This document shows, piece after piece, positions 37,601 through 48,959 of a stretch of DNA of 64,000 nucleotides (its first letter is position 1; each line of letters starts with the position of its first letter). Made by a program: the position numbers and the translations under genes. The notes below the pieces were generated by a model that saw only the letters and a list, made by a program, of their open reading frames with translations, did not search any database and was not told the origin of the DNA. The DNA comes from Salvator merianae (taxonomy: Eukaryota > Chordata > Lepidosauria > Squamata > Teiidae): contig QVOM02000126.1 of assembly GCA_003586115.2 (NCBI GenBank), forward strand, positions 6,914,096-6,978,095, given 5' to 3'.

Positions 37601-39857
37601 AAGAAAAAGCTTACAGAAAATTAATACTAGGTGCTAGAGTGCATTTAGAAATAAAATCATTTATTTTTTTTTTAAAGAGCCACCTTCTACTCTGCTTTCC
37701 AGGAACTTGTCCAGCTCAGCCTCTCTCTTCACTGCCTCTGGTAATACCTTTGGTGCATTTGGGAAACAGATCAATATGACACTCATGTTGTCTCGACTTC
37801 CCTGAAAGGGATAGGAAAAAAAAGAAGAGTTTAGCTATAGATTCTTTCTAGCGTATTTTCGTTTCACACTCATATGCTACCACAGGAGGCAACATAAAAA
37901 TGTTTGAATTTAAATGCGAAAACACATTATCAGAAAAGAAAATTCATTGCCTCCTCTGCTACAACATAGCTGTATCTTTGTTCCAAAAGTTACATGATTT
38001 AATGCTGGTTCCCATTTCCAATAGTTCTAAAAGGAAAGAACACTTTGCCTCAGGAGTAAAATTAGTCAAAATAGACAATAAAGTAACCAATCTTCCTCGA
38101 AACATTTTTTAAAAATCAACAGCTCAAAATAGCCTAGAGTTAGAACACTGGAACAGTGGAGAGGAAACTGGCTTACACTTTGGTGTTTCCTCTAGACATT
38201 TTCCAGTTCAATTTCCTTGGAAGACTTATGGTATCTTGCTAAAGACTGGTCAAAATGGCAAGCATTTGTGCACACAGATACCACAAGTCAAACCTTAATC
38301 AAGGCGCTTATTTTCCCACAGCCATTTTAACCCAAAGTAGGAAAATGAGTTTCCACCATCTCCTCTTCTCACAGATAAAGGATTGGTACCAATATTGGTG
38401 GCAGAGGACAGCAGCGGACAATAGCAGCACCTGAAGAACCTGATCTTACCTTCCTGAATCAGTTACTGTTTACAGTAACAGCATCAGCTGGGACTTAAAA
38501 AACAAAAAACCATAAAATGATTAGGGCATGTGCAGCTTTTGTGATCACTGTTCTTATATCTTTTGGACTTGCACCCACCAAGAAATCAGATACACAAAAC
38601 TGTAAACGAGTGGAAATGAAATCAGATACACAAAATTGTAAATGAATGGAAATTGGGTGTACAAGATTATAAATTGACTTTAGGTCGGTCCAAAAATTCA
38701 CCATTCTATCCACAAGCCAGATCCCATTATTAAATTTAAGGAAAATATGTTATCAAAATATTATTAAAATTAACAGATTTCATTAATATATTTTAACATA
38801 AATAAACTTCTTCAAAAAAACTTCACACAAGATGAATTCAACAATATTGTAGCAAAACAGGTTTAGCTTTCAGATGTTTTTGTTCAGACATTTTGCAGAA
38901 AATGACATATCTGCATTTCCTCAAAACTTAATTTACAAAATTAAGCAGATACCAGAATGCATCCCCAAATAAAGTATTCATCTCAAAGAAAGCATATTTA
39001 TTTCCTTCAGAAAATTTGGCTACCTTATATAAGCAGGTGTCGACTATCTCATTGCAAACTCTTTCAAGATCATCAGTGACTTCAAGCCTTGATCTGACAA
39101 ACTCACACAGCTCTTCATTTCCCATAACATCCCAGATACCATCACAAGCCAGTATGATAAACTGGTCATCGTCTTCCGATCTTTCAATTTCATAAACTTC
39201 AGGCTCAGGAGAGACCAGTTGCTCTGTAGGGCCTTTCCCATGGACGCATTTGTAATCAAAGTCCCCAAGTGCTCTAGACACAGCAAGAGATCCATTCACA
39301 CGCTGAATCATTACTGATCCACCGGCATTCTGTATACGCTCCTTCTCGAGTGGATTATTTGGTTTGTGATCCTGTGTAAAGAAATAAACCTTTCTGTTTC
39401 TACAGAGTAATCCTCTAGAGTCTCCACAGTTGATAAAGTAAACATGCTGAGGAGAAATCAGGACTCCCACAGCCGTGGACCCGCTTCTGTCCGCACCGTG
39501 CTTCTTTTCAGAGAGTAGCCTCATTTGTTCATCAATCTGAAGAAAACCTGTTCTGATTCCAGTCTTTACGCTTTCCACGGATGGAGAAGCACCGCGGCCT
39601 TTAAAATCATGATTGCTTGTTATGTGATCTAGCAAATGCTCACAGCAGTACTTGGCAACTTGGGATCCAGCATGACCATCATATACAGCAAAAAAAGACC
39701 ATCCGTCAAGTCCATTTGGTAAACCAATCACAGCTGTATGTGCATCTTCCATCTCAACTCGCCAACCTTGCATACTGCTTAAGCCATAACGCAGTCCATT
39801 GCCTTGCCCTTGAGCATTGTGCTTCTCCATCTTTGGCTTATCTAAAAATGCTCCCAT
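19618..39857 (-). CDS. PPM1A: PPM1A, protein phosphatase Mg2+/Mn2+-dependent 1A (PP2C-alpha), five coding exons
   Basis: The coding sequence joins 39857-39024, 37801-37684, 26476-26368, 24293-24236 and 19647-19618 on the minus strand, giving 382 residues plus a TGA stop, the length known for vertebrate PPM1A. Visible PP2C features are Arg33, Glu37 and Asp38 in the WRVEMEDAH motif, Asp60-Gly61 in VYDGHAG, Asp146 in NCGDSRG, Arg186, Asp239 in ACDGIWD, and Asp282 in GSRDNMS. These correspond to the family's two-metal centre and phosphate-binding Arg. The protein starts MGAF, a known N-myristoylation context in this family. PPM1A is a monomeric cytosolic and nuclear Ser/Thr phosphatase acting on stress-kinase (p38/JNK), SMAD and AMPK pathways (family knowledge). 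The C-terminal part (about residues 300-382) is the PPM1A/B-specific helical extension. Its paralogue PPM1B is excluded by residue choices and by the short acidic tail ending in DDMW. Confidence 0.97.
19857..19892. repeat. (ATTT)n microsatellite
   Basis: About eight TTTA units within intron 5, just upstream (in gene sense) of exon 6. Confidence 0.95.
20065..20212. mobile_element. Fold-back MITE (CCAATCTGGTGCC family), copy 2
   Basis: The arms TCTCCAGATGTTCCTGGACTG and TAGTCCAGGAATATCTGGAGA are inverted copies flanking a loop. It is degenerate relative to the copy at 12139. Confidence 0.65.
20815..21240 (-). repeat. LINE 3' end (L2/CR1-type), antisense
   Basis: The end at 20825-20870, read on the minus strand, gives CCTGCCCTGAGACCTTCGGG then a GGATAAAAATGCAAATAAAT tail. 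The same tail occurs in sense at 49230-49290. Upstream is a typical ORF remnant (GTTCCACAGTCTGGGGGCCA). Confidence 0.7.
22581..22776. mobile_element. Family-1 hAT-type fold-back MITE, copy B
   Basis: A 196-bp near-perfect palindrome with ends CAGCGGCATCCCGTGG and, inverted, CAGCAGCGTCCCGTGG. A perfect 8-bp target duplication AGTTTAAG lies at 22573-22580 and 22777-22784. Because the arms are so alike, both strands give almost the same spurious peptide ([12 protein letters not shown]). Confidence 0.9.
23808..23966. mobile_element. Family-4 fold-back MITE, near-perfect arms
   Basis: Arms of about 65 bp share GGCCCTTTCTGCACTGGG, TTAATCCRGATTATATTCC and AGAATAGGAGCCTGC with few mismatches around a short loop. 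The low divergence points to a young copy. No clear target duplication. Confidence 0.8.
24236..24293 (-). CDS. PPM1A: PPM1A exon 5 (residues 354-373)
   Basis: The exon is 58 bp, with acceptor GCTTTAG before 24293 and donor GTGAGT after 24236. One base completes Lys354, then 19 codons read [19 protein letters not shown], a conserved segment of the PPM1A C-terminal domain. It ends in phase 0. Confidence 0.95.
24294..26367 (-). other. PPM1A: PPM1A intron 4
   Basis: About 2.1 kb of AT-rich DNA without a repeat or gene I recognise. Confidence 0.9.
26368..26476 (-). CDS. PPM1A: PPM1A exon 4 (residues 318-354)
   Basis: The exon is 109 bp, with acceptor TTCCCAG before 26476 and a consensus donor GTGAGT after 26368. 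It completes Glu318 and encodes [19 protein letters not shown], then a Pro/Gly-rich stretch ending GGELAS, and two bases of Lys354. This is the first half of the C-terminal helical domain specific to the PPM1A/PPM1B pair. The phases match exon 3 before it and exon 5 after it. Confidence 0.96.
28122..28556. mobile_element. Family-2 MITE, inverted copy
   Basis: The left end AGGGCCTTCTGTGCACTTAT and right end (inverted) GACCTAGTTGCACTTAT enclose a GC-rich interior that aligns in reverse with 4063-4612, including the paired GCCATGGTAACAGCC-type segments. Confidence 0.75.
30120..30650 (-). repeat. CR1/L3-like LINE 3' region, first half
   Basis: Contains the conserved CR1/L3 3' segments in antisense: CTTCCTTTGAACATTTCTCC, then TTCATTAATATTCCAAGGTC. 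It continues at 32430, so the copy is split. Confidence 0.6.
31000..32420. repeat. Composite of LINE-derived fragments inserted in the CR1/L3-like copy
   Basis: Includes an L2/CR1-type fragment (31005-31375 and 31640-31900), interrupted by a CR1/jockey 3' end (31376-31640, starting AGAACATAAGAGGAGCCCTG), and an L2-type tail near 32380 (GTAAATCACTTCAAGC). Boundaries are approximate. Confidence 0.5.
32430..32600 (-). repeat. CR1/L3-like LINE 3' region, second half
   Basis: Contains CATTTGTCTCTCTCTGAATT, TTTCAGCCCAATTCTC, TATCAAGGTCATTTTGAAT and a TTTTGTGTCATCTCC segment, the run that normally follows the part seen at 30600 in this family. Confidence 0.6.
32764..33270. mobile_element. Family-4-related fold-back element
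   Basis: The ends AGGGTCTTTCTGCAC and, inverted, GCCCATTTCTGCAC flank a 500-bp interior with several internal inverted segments, such as TGGTAGTCCTGATTA with TAATCAAGACTACCA near 32910-32940. Confidence 0.65.
35020..37060 (-). mobile_element. R4-like LINE remnant with reverse-transcriptase motifs
   Basis: On the minus strand, ordered broken frames show reverse-transcriptase blocks: a [18 protein letters not shown] block (about 36650), [16 protein letters not shown] (about 36450), FYINDM and [10 protein letters not shown] (about 36160-36250), and a C-terminal block [14 protein letters not shown] (about 35340) that precedes the zinc-ribbon-like end in relatives. Stops and frame changes show it is inactive. 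The assignment to the R4 clade is from motif style; jockey-type relatives are possible. Confidence 0.7.
37684..37801 (-). CDS. PPM1A: PPM1A exon 3 (residues 279-318)
   Basis: The exon is 118 bp, with acceptor CCCTTTCAG before 37801 and donor GTGGCT after 37684. It begins exactly with the Gly codon needed after residue 278 and reads [19 protein letters not shown] and onward, supplying the metal ligand Asp282 and the last core beta-strand. It ends after the first base of the Glu318 codon (phase 1). It is too short to show up as a conventional long open frame and was found by following the expected PPM1A sequence. Confidence 0.96.
37802..39023 (-). other. PPM1A: PPM1A intron 2
   Basis: Short AT-rich intron between the catalytic exon and exon 3. 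A short direct duplication lies near 38577-38650 (the motif ATCAGATACACAAAA occurs twice). No other structure was seen. Confidence 0.9.
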
Positions 39858-39877
39858 GATGTCTTGTATTTTTAGAT
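39024..39877 (-). CDS. PPM1A: PPM1A exon 2 (first coding exon; residues 1-278)
   Basis: The acceptor is a T-rich tract ending TATAG, with the exon starting at 39877. Twenty non-coding bases precede the ATG at 39857-39855. The exon encodes residues 1-278, ending CLYK, followed by a GT donor (GTAGCC) in phase 0. It carries nearly the whole catalytic domain, including metal ligands Asp60 and Asp239. Reading through the donor would add 31 unrelated residues and stop at 38928, giving a 309-residue product; an intron-retained C-terminal variant is therefore possible but not shown. The ATG is chosen because MGAF is the conserved family start. Codons upstream of it in the genomic frame belong to the intron. 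Confidence 0.97.
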
Positions 39878-41698
39878 CTATAAAAAACAAACAAACAAAA
39901 ACAGAAGTTATATAAAGTTAGCATTGCTCTCCTGCACCTTCCCCTAAAAAGGGCACCCAGCCATCTCATTCAATTCTTACTTTAGAACTTCACAAAGAAC
40001 TAATACATGCCACAGACATTTAAAACGATTTCTAATCCTTGGTAAAAGTTAAAATATAAATTACTTTCCAAAAGCTTGGGGGCGGGGACAGTCAAAGAAA
40101 ACAACTTCCCAATATGGTCCCAAAATACAACCAAAGAGAACCACTCATCTTCCTGCCACCAAGGATGTCCTATCTAATCTTTCCATCCACCTCATTATTT
40201 CCCACTGTGGTACCAAAAGCAGCATTTCTACTCCAGAATGCAAAGTCCAGGCTAGGAAGCAGAAAGACAAATACTTTTGCAAGCATGTGGGGGTACATTA
40301 TTATAATACAATATACACACCCTCTTTATCCGTATCTAGTTGGTTCCAGAAAATTGACCTTATAGCAAAAATGTATGTCACAAAAACAATTCATCCCAAG
40401 CTCCTTCCTAATTCAGTTAAACAGCACACTAAAATGGTTAACATTGTATGGAAAAATAACACAGTAAAATAGAATGGATTATGAATAACATATTTAAACT
40501 AAAAAAAAAGATTAAAGTAACTATTTAAGTTCAGGTGGACTGTTCCGGATGCCTCCACATTTCATTATCTAAACCAAAATTTCCAGTTGCAGGATAATAT
40601 ATGATCTGTCTTCCAGGAAAAAGGGGAAAAGGATCTGTTTTTCTGGACGGCAGTCCTTATAACTGAAAACTCTGTTTTATATAACAAAAAGAGGTCATAA
40701 AGAACACAGACTTTAAAAGTGAAAATCCATACACAGAAATGGTACAGACAAAGGGGGATCAATATACAGTATTCAGTTAAAAATATAGGTGCCTTCCCCT
40801 TAAACCATGACTAGAGTTGACTTACAGAAGTCACTTAGGATTATTCTCACTAGCACTAACATGATGGCATGACTACAGAAGCTCACTAGCAGTCATTACA
40901 CAGCTTTCAAACTTTGAATTTAAGATCTCCCTTGGCAATCTCTGTTAAAAGCCAAGCTGTTGCATTCTGCAATTGTTATAGTTCCTAAGTCCTCAACAAA
41001 GACAGTCCATGTAAAGAACAATGTAGGAACATATACAGAAGTGTTAAAACAAGAATTGCTGGACTCTAACTATCCCACAGTCGAGGAACGAACACCTGAG
41101 GAACAAACCACAGCTGAAGGCAGGCACTGCTGACCACCAAACTAACCCATGCTTCCAGAGTCAATCTGCATCAAGTTGATATAACATTATGGTCCTTTTT
41201 TTAGAAGGAATCTCCCATTCTTGGACTGAAAGACTATCTGTTCACAGGACATTTCTCTTATCTGATTGAGTCTCAGTCTATGCTTCCAACAATGGCTCAA
41301 CAACTGTACAGTCTCTTTTGCTCCAGATGGAACAGAAATAATTGGGAGTCATCTTTATATTAATGGCATTACTTCCCTAATTCTTGGGTGACAGCTCTCT
41401 TAGGGCTTATGTAGTTTTGAACAGTTTATGGCAGAAATGAAGGAATCCACAATTTCAACAGCCATGGAATCTGTACAACAACCTCTCTAATACTATCCTC
41501 AGGAAAAGGCTTTGTAAGTAAGAGACACAATTTTGGAGAATAAGCCATGCAACTCTCAACCAAAAGAGCTGTTCCAGGATATCACAGCCATGAGTGTCAG
41601 ATGCTTTTGAGAAAATTATATTTTACTGTTATATTCAGGACTGGAGCAATGATGTCAACAGTGGACCTGACAGCCACTACCTCTCAATTACCTTTCTC

Positions 41699-41724
41699 AA
41701 AAAAAAAAAAAAAAAAAAAAAAAA
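41699..41724. repeat. Poly(A) run
   Basis: About 25 A, possibly the tail of an unrecognised retroposed sequence to its left on the plus strand. Confidence 0.9.
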
Positions 41725-42539
41725 GCAATTTGAGACTGGATGGTAATTCTCTAACACTTTCCAGGAAACGCTGCAAGATGGTTCCCAAGATGTTGCAATA
41801 CGCAATACATTCTTCTGTAAGGAAGTATTAACCATTCCACTGACTCCATTCAGACAATTCCTGTCTAGATTTAATTAGACAAGACTATACACAGCTGGAC
41901 TAACTAGGGCAAGTCTCCAAGTCCATAAAATCTTAAACTGATTCCACAAATTCTGACCAATGTTCTGAACAATTACACAAACTCTGCATCAGGCTGCCAC
42001 GAAGCTCAGAAAATATGTCTAAAATTCTTACTCTGTCCTCAAATGTGCTCCACAGAAGTATTTCAACTTTACAGTTCTAAGTTCCCACTAATCCCCTCAT
42101 TATTCAGAAACCATTTCATAGAGGATATCAATCCAACATAGCAGGCACAGTAATTTTATGTCATTTGCATTTGTGTATTTTCAAGCCTTGTGCCACTTGT
42201 TTTCTAGCAAACTACCATCGTGCTTCATAGCACAGTATTCCCCTGAACAATTAATTGATTTTTCTCCTGCAGATTTATGAACTTCTCACTTCTGTATACA
42301 TTACTTCATACAGTTTAAAAACTGTTATGCAATAAAAGGCTTACATTTTAATTATAACATTTTTAACACAATTTCTAGTTTAAATCATAATTTCTTTTCA
42401 GACATCCACTTGCACACTGTTAAGCTGAATCTATATTTAATGAAAACAAAGAGGAAGCCATTAAAGAAATTTCCCAATCAGGAAGCAAGTTTTGTGCATG
42501 GGTTATTCCAGATCAAAACATCATTTCAGTTGTTCTAGG

Positions 42540-44190
42540 GCTATTATTGGAATAATTTATATTCTGTTTTTCCATATGTAGGTCTCAGTGGCTTATAAAG
42601 CAAAAAAATACTGTTTGCAATGAAGCTTACTAAAATAATAATCTGAAACCCATTAAAAAGTACCACTATCGAGCATGCCCAACAAAAATAAAACTAGGAA
42701 GAAAAAGTGCAAACTGGAAATACACAGTCATATAGATCAACATGTTCCAACATGCAGAAGGCATTCTATGAACAGAGAGCACCAAGGAAAGGCCCTTTGG
42801 CTCAGCTGTAACCAATCTAAACTCCAAAGGAAGAGGCATCAGAGGGATTTCAGAAGCTGAGAATCTGAAATAACCAGAATGCTCATGAGGGAAGAGTCGG
42901 ACCCATAGGAATAGGCTAAGTGATCTTTGACAGACTCAGAGGAAAACCCCTCAAAATGACGAATCCAACATTCTATCAAAGGCTTATTTGTTAAGCATGA
43001 GAGATATATTAATGGTTTTAAAAAGAATAGCATGTTAGCACCAATTTAAAAAGCCCTGTGAACATAACAAAGCTCTTTCAGGAGGCAAGCTGGATATAAA
43101 TGCAATAGTAATACAACAACTTGAATACATAAAAGATAATGCAGCTGTAACCTATCTCTACAATTAACTACACATAATTATCTAAATTCAGGCCTAGATT
43201 TAGAAGCAACCAGAACAAAGCCTGCAGCCTTAAGCACAAGTATGACATTATATAGAAAGCTAATGCAGTCAAATGGAAAATAAAAGGGACTGATTCTCCC
43301 GCAGAGTAATTTGCCTTTTTCCCCAAAAGCACAACTTGTGCCAACCCATGATCACAAGCAAGCAGCAACAGTACCATATACTTCTTTAACAGGTACCTTT
43401 TCTTTGTAGTTTTTCACATTAATTTTCTACAGTTTAGAAACGGCAGCTGTAATTTATGACATAACTACCAAAGGTGTGTATTTGAAGTCAGGCACATGAG
43501 AACACTTTTCTCTGTAAAAATGTAGCCCATTAAAAGTCACATCCAATTCCATGGTAACCAACAACCACCACTGCACTGACACAAAGCTCGTAAGGGCCTC
43601 CTTACAGTCTATCTACCTACTTCAAGTGCAAATTCAAATCAAAGGCTAGCCAAGAGATGTCTGTCAAGACTCTTTCTGGATACGTCCATTGAAGGAGAAA
43701 CCATCACTTCTCCAGGTAACCAATTCCACCACTGAGCTGCCTTTATTATAGTTTAAGGGGGGGGGAATGATATTACACTGGATCCTTGCAGATATTTGAA
43801 AAGTATCCTCTTTTCTGGTCTAAACATGCCTAGTTCCTTCAATCTCTCCTCACAGTTCTTTGCTTCCAAGCTTCCCAATCATCTCTGTTGCCTTTCTCTG
43901 GCCTCCATATCAGCCATGGGCCGCCCTCAATTTATCAAGGACCCAGCACATGAGCCAGGGCCCCTCCTTGCCTCAATATGTAAGTGGAAGTGATCTAGAT
44001 ACAGGGAAAGACTGTTATTCTGCTGTCGTGGTCAGAACATCAAGTTTTGTCTAAAACAGTATTCTCCTGCTGCAAGAATCAGGGGACTGATGGTTCATGC
44101 CCAGAGACCTAGGAAATCCAATGGGTTTCTGAATGCTCTGTGGTACATCTGACAATCCTGTTGATGGTCTTGTTGATTAATGAAACACAG
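42540..44190. other. Intron 1 segment with no clear feature
   Basis: Apart from a weak L2-like tail near 42555-42600, no feature is recognised. Confidence 0.4.
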
Positions 44191-44699
44191 AGAATGCAAA
44201 GGGCCATCAGTGTGAATAATTCCAAGTGCCCTCTAAATCATGTGGACCCCAAGTTGCCCTTTGATTCTCTGAGTAGCTTTGGGTGATGACATAGACCAAA
44301 GAAACAGCTGGGAATCCCCAGCAATTCTTTTACAAGTGGTAAAGCAGCTGCTGTCTTATGCCTTAGGGTATTCAGTACATGAGGTCTCAGAAGCCTGCTG
44401 TAATAAATCTGCAAGGCACTGTAGAGGATAAACCCACCTACCTTCATGCCCACTTGAGTATCACTTTTGTTACAGAATCTGGTAAAGTGTCCAGCACAGC
44501 ATATTGTCCTGTTTTGGGTGACCTTTTTCAGTTTTTAAGGCCTGAAAGGCATTTGTGGCTGCCCAGAAAACAACATATTCTCTGGATTCTTGCCCATCTT
44601 GGCTAGAGTGGTGAATGCATTTTGAATAGAGTGGTCCTGCAGGGTTTGAAACAGGCACCAGCTTGTCCACCCTCCCAAGACCCAAAGGTTTAATCTATC

Positions 44700-45010
44700 A
44701 ACATCCCTTTTCAAGTAAGGTCTTAGAGGGGATAGTGGCTGTGCAACTGCAGATGCCCTTAAGATGAAAATTTGGACCTATTTCAGTCTGGGTTCATACT
44801 TGGCTTGGGGATGGAATCAGTCTTGCTGCCTCTCATGAATGACCCCTTGCAGGAGAGGGACTTAGTCTCTTGACAGCTTTTGATACCATGGCCTATGATA
44901 ACCTCTTGGGTTGCTTGCATGAGGTGAGTGTGAAAGGACTGGGTTACAATGCTTCCACACCCATCTATGGGGTAAATCTCAGAGAATAGTCATGGGTGGC
45001 TGTGCTTCAG
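44700..45010 (+). repeat. L2/CR1-type LINE fragment, reverse-transcriptase region
   Basis: A degenerate plus-strand reading (FQSGFILGLGMESVLLPLMN, then a broken ERDLVS..LLTAFDTMAYDNLLG) matches the QSGFRPGxGTETALL and AFDTIDHDILL blocks of L2/CR1 reverse transcriptases. Adjacent 44190-44700 may be part of the same copy. Confidence 0.6.
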
Positions 45011-46799
45011 CATCCTAGCCGCTAAGCAGCGGGATGCAAACCAGTATGATCTAGTGCAATTATTAAAAACCTTTAAAATCTCAATAAACCATGTGGAAGG
45101 CCACAATATAAGTGTTCCACCTGGTAACTGCAGGTTATATAGACACTGCTTGCCATGTTCCTTTTATATGTGCAACCTTTATGTGCAACAATCTATGTTG
45201 TTTTCATACTGTTTGTCTTCACCATCTTGGGGAACAGGTAGTACAGAATTAGGTTCTAAAATATTGAAACAGAAAACATTAGGTATATTTCTGAGTATAT
45301 AATTATGAGAGATTGTTGATGAGGAGAAAAAAACAGGAAATGAAACAGAGAAATATTCAAAAGAGAAATTTAATCTACTCAAGTGTAATTCTATTTTTAT
45401 AATAATTTCTAAGCTGCTTTGAAAAAATCTCATGGTATTAAAATATGACTAAATATCCCTTATTTATAAAAGTTAGGTTATGGACACCAGTCAAACAAGA
45501 TATTTTATCTGAAGGTATACACTGGCAATCTGTTTTGGGTGCTTCCCACTCCTATTATCTCCGTATTTTTCAATCTCCAAATAAGCAGCATCAGCTCTTT
45601 TGTATCCTGAATTACATTACAAACTTAATATTCATATTACTAATCCAACTACATTTAATTCATACTTAAAATATACAGTTGGTGCCTTATCCAAATACCT
45701 TTCAGAAACCTTGTAAGACCAAGAGACTTCAGTTCCAACAGTTTTCTATATTGCGCAACACACACCCTACATTTACTATCTTCAATAAGTCATTTTAATA
45801 TGAATACACCCCTATCATATAAGTTCCACAAAATATTTATTGATTTTTTTTAATCCCATCTATAAGCCTACAAACTATACGCAGAGTAGCTTACAAAATG
45901 AAATACGGGAAGAATATAAGATAAGGATCAGGAAATACTGCATTAAGTCAAAAATGCATAATGGCAGCCTCTCGTTTTATAACAACAGTGGGAAGAAGGA
46001 AGCCATTTGCTTCAAAGAGCAGAAAGAGTCAGAAAATATACAGTACACATTCAATCATAATACTCTCCATTTAAGAGCATTTAAGTTAAGTGTTTTTCCT
46101 CTGTCCCCTTCTGAATTAACCTATATGGCATAACTTCTTATACGGATCAGGCATAGTTACTGTACTCACCTATGAAAAACTACTTATTCTACTATCCTGT
46201 GCCAAAGCAGACCAAGTATTTCAAGTGCATACTTTTAAACCAAACCATTCCTACTCAAGTTATGAGAACATTCACTTCCTCTAGTCCATTAATACTTCTA
46301 GAACGAACTTTTCCCCCATTTACTAATAAAATGGCAAAGCAGCCAATGAAAAAACATGAAAAACCTGTATATGTTCATTTCCACAACCATGCCTGGTTAA
46401 GTGCCTATGTATCTTTTTTGGGAAACATCATTCCAGTCCAAAACAAGTAGGAACAGGAATGAGAACTAGGTCAGTGATATATAGCAATGACAAATCCTTT
46501 GGAAGTATCAGGAGACTTGTTTTCCCTATGGCAAACCAGCCCAGGAGAATGCCAATATTATCCGTTTATGGCAACAGCTCACACGACTTTAAAGTGTGGA
46601 GTTCACTTTAATTCTATGCATACACAGATGTTCAGGCACCACTCCTGGAAGCATATATTTACAAGTCTATCTAGACAGAAGCGTTAGTAACTCACTGTGA
46701 ATCACTCATTCAGAGGGAGTTGCCAACATTTTTCTCCTGTTAGGCAGACAAGCTGGATTCCTACAACTCACTGAAAGCACTCAAAAGAGTGCAGTCTAA

Positions 46800-48240
46800 C
46801 AGGGTGACTGAGCAATATGAACTACTCCACGGAGCACCTCAAAGACAGCCTCCATGTACCTGTAGCTGTAATATGTACCTAGTATCTATTTTTTCCTCCA
46901 AGGGAGCAGCGATGAATAGCCAGTCAATATTATTCTCACTCTGATGAGGTGAGCCCTCAAGTCTGGTAAATCGAAGACAGAAACTGTATGTGGTGTAAAC
47001 TCAATGTAAGTGTGGGTCTAGGTGATAGGATGATTCCACAATGTGAGAAGAACATCAGCAAGCATGTTATCTACGCAACAGGAAAATCCTCAAAAGCATT
47101 CAGGAATTACTTGGAGTCTACAAATCTCTAAGAATGGGACATTTCAATAGATCACTCATCCCTCTGGAGGGAAACTGACACTATAAACAAATTATTTAAC
47201 CACGATACTCGGCTCAGTACTAGCCCCCCCCCCAAAAAAAAACCCACTATGTAGCAAAGACCAAATCAAGGAACCAACCAAGCATGTTGGGTTTGTTCCA
47301 TATAAGGACAGCTCATAATTTGTCATGAAGGCCACGAAGATCTGAACTGATCCACTGGAAGCCATTTTGGCATGGATACTGAAATCTCCCAAGACTATCA
47401 TGGAAGAATCCTCTTGACATCATATGTGAGATGACCTCAGCCAGCTCAGAAATGGAAGCTGCTGGGCAGCAGTGCACAGAAGTCACCGTCTTCTATCTCT
47501 CAGACCCAACACCAGAAGCAATTCTTCAAACTCAGTCACATAGCAGAATGGCTCTCAGACAAGGGACATGTAATTCCTATAGACCAGAGCAAGTTCCTGC
47601 CCAAGTGGTCTAGTACAGTGTTGCGCTCAGTAGCCTCCGGAGCAGGGATTAAAAAAAGGTAAAACTTTAAGCTAGATTACTACTTGAAACTAAACGTCTG
47701 TGGCTGACAAGTCAAAAGCAGCCAACTCATTCTGAGGGCTCCAAGAACCCACCACAAGGAAAGGGTAGTATAAGCTGGGTTTCCTATTCCACACGGGCAG
47801 CCACCCAAGCCAGTTTGCATGGTGCCTGGGATTGGCTCACCTCAAACTGCAGGTAGGCTTGTGCACATCTCTAATTGTTGTACACAGAATTGTTAAAGGC
47901 AACACCTACTTCCCAGGGACAGAGACACATAGCTCTGCAGGTTGGCACCTTTAGGATCACTTCATGGTGAGAAAGTTGAACAGCATCTAATACCATGTCG
48001 GTCACAAACATCCAACATCTTGTCAGTTTTGCTATCTTGTGCTGAACAGAGGATTCTAGACCTACATCTGAAAGATGATCCTCAAACCACAGGCAAACTG
48101 TCTTCGCAAACAGCAAAGATAAAGAAAAGGCACAAAAGGAAATGACTATCCTTTCAAAGCACTTTGAGACCATTTCTGCCTCATTTCAAACCTTGCCCCG
48201 GAAGGTTCAGTGTTCTTCCCCAACGGTCATGGGAGATTAG
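46800..48240 (-). repeat. L2/CR1-type LINE fragment, endonuclease region
   Basis: The minus-strand frame at 47401-47192 reads MIVLGDFSIHAKMASSGSVQ, the apurinic endonuclease motif (LLGDFN) of this LINE class. Flanking DNA up to about 48240 resembles its upstream region. Limits are approximate. Confidence 0.6.
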
Positions 48241-48284
48241 AAAAACCACTGATCGTTTCATTAACCAGGATGACTTTAAAACAG

Positions 48285-48405
48285 GAGTACTCAACCTATG
48301 GGCCTCCATAAGCTTTTAAACTACAACTTCTGCCAGCCTCAGACAGCCTGGCCAATGACAACAAATAGAAGATGCACTTCAACAACACATGGAGGGTCAC
48401 AGTCT
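48285..48405. mobile_element. Fold-back MITE (CCAATCTGGTGCC family), degenerate copy 3
   Basis: CTCAACCTATGGGCCTCCAT, ACTACAACTTCTGCCAGCCT and ACACATGGAGGGTCACAG match the general layout of the family but with many differences. Confidence 0.4.
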
Positions 48406-48607
48406 GAGCACAAAGAAGGAGGGTATTTTTAATGAAAAGAAGCAAGAACAGTGATGAAAGATGAAGTAGAAGACACCAGAAACCAAGAGAAGGGCAAGTT
48501 AGTCTGGGAGGAAGTCCAACAAAAACTGGAGAAAAGCCTGAGGACTAAGGGTCCTCTTGTAATGTTAACTTACTGATGTCAGATTATAGGAACCCAGCAT
48601 TAAAAGG

Positions 48608-48915
48608 AGGCACGGTGGCGCAGGTGGCTAAGGCACTGATGTTTCAATAGGAGGATCAGAGTTCAAGGCCCCTGTCTGCCGTGTAGAGGGGATGAGCGCC
48701 CTCTACTGGCTTCTAGCTCCAGTCAACCTAGCTGTTCGAAAGCAAGTAACTGCAAGTAGACAAATAGGGAGCATCACACTGTGTGACGAGGAAGATAGAC
48801 AGATGTAAGCCTTCAGGCAAAAAATAACCTTGTAAGCCGCTTTGAGTCAGCTTTAGCTGAGAAAAGCAGGGTATAAAAACCAAGTTCTTCTTCTTCTTCT
48901 TCTCCTTCTTCTTCT
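48608..48915 (+). mobile_element. tRNA-derived SINE with (TTC)n tail, copy 2
   Basis: Closely matches the copy at 7591 throughout: the box-A-like GTGGCTAAGGCACTG, box-B-like AGAGTTCAAGGCC, the body, the GTAAGCCGCTTTGAGT 3' end and the TTC-rich tail. Confidence 0.88.
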
Positions 48916-48959
48916 GAGAAGTAAGAAGTATGAATCAAGGAAGTATGCCATAACTACCA

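Larger units (their letters stand above)
26477..37683 (-). other. PPM1A: PPM1A intron 3
   Basis: About 11.2 kb. It contains a family-2 MITE (28.1-28.6 kb), a split CR1/L3-like LINE (30.1-32.6 kb), a fold-back element (32.8-33.3 kb) and an R4-like LINE (35.0-37.06 kb). The stretches 26.5-28.1, 28.6-30.1 and 33.3-35.0 kb show no recognisable feature. Confidence 0.9.

Noticed and set aside
38495..38713. A 72-codon frame with an internal repeat in intron 2
   Set aside because: Explained by a short local duplication and lacks any homology or splice context.
19618..39857. Assignment of the phosphatase to PPM1B instead of PPM1A
   Set aside because: Residues such as the [11 protein letters not shown] segment, the total length of 382 and the tail ending DDMW fit PPM1A; PPM1B has a longer, different C-terminus.
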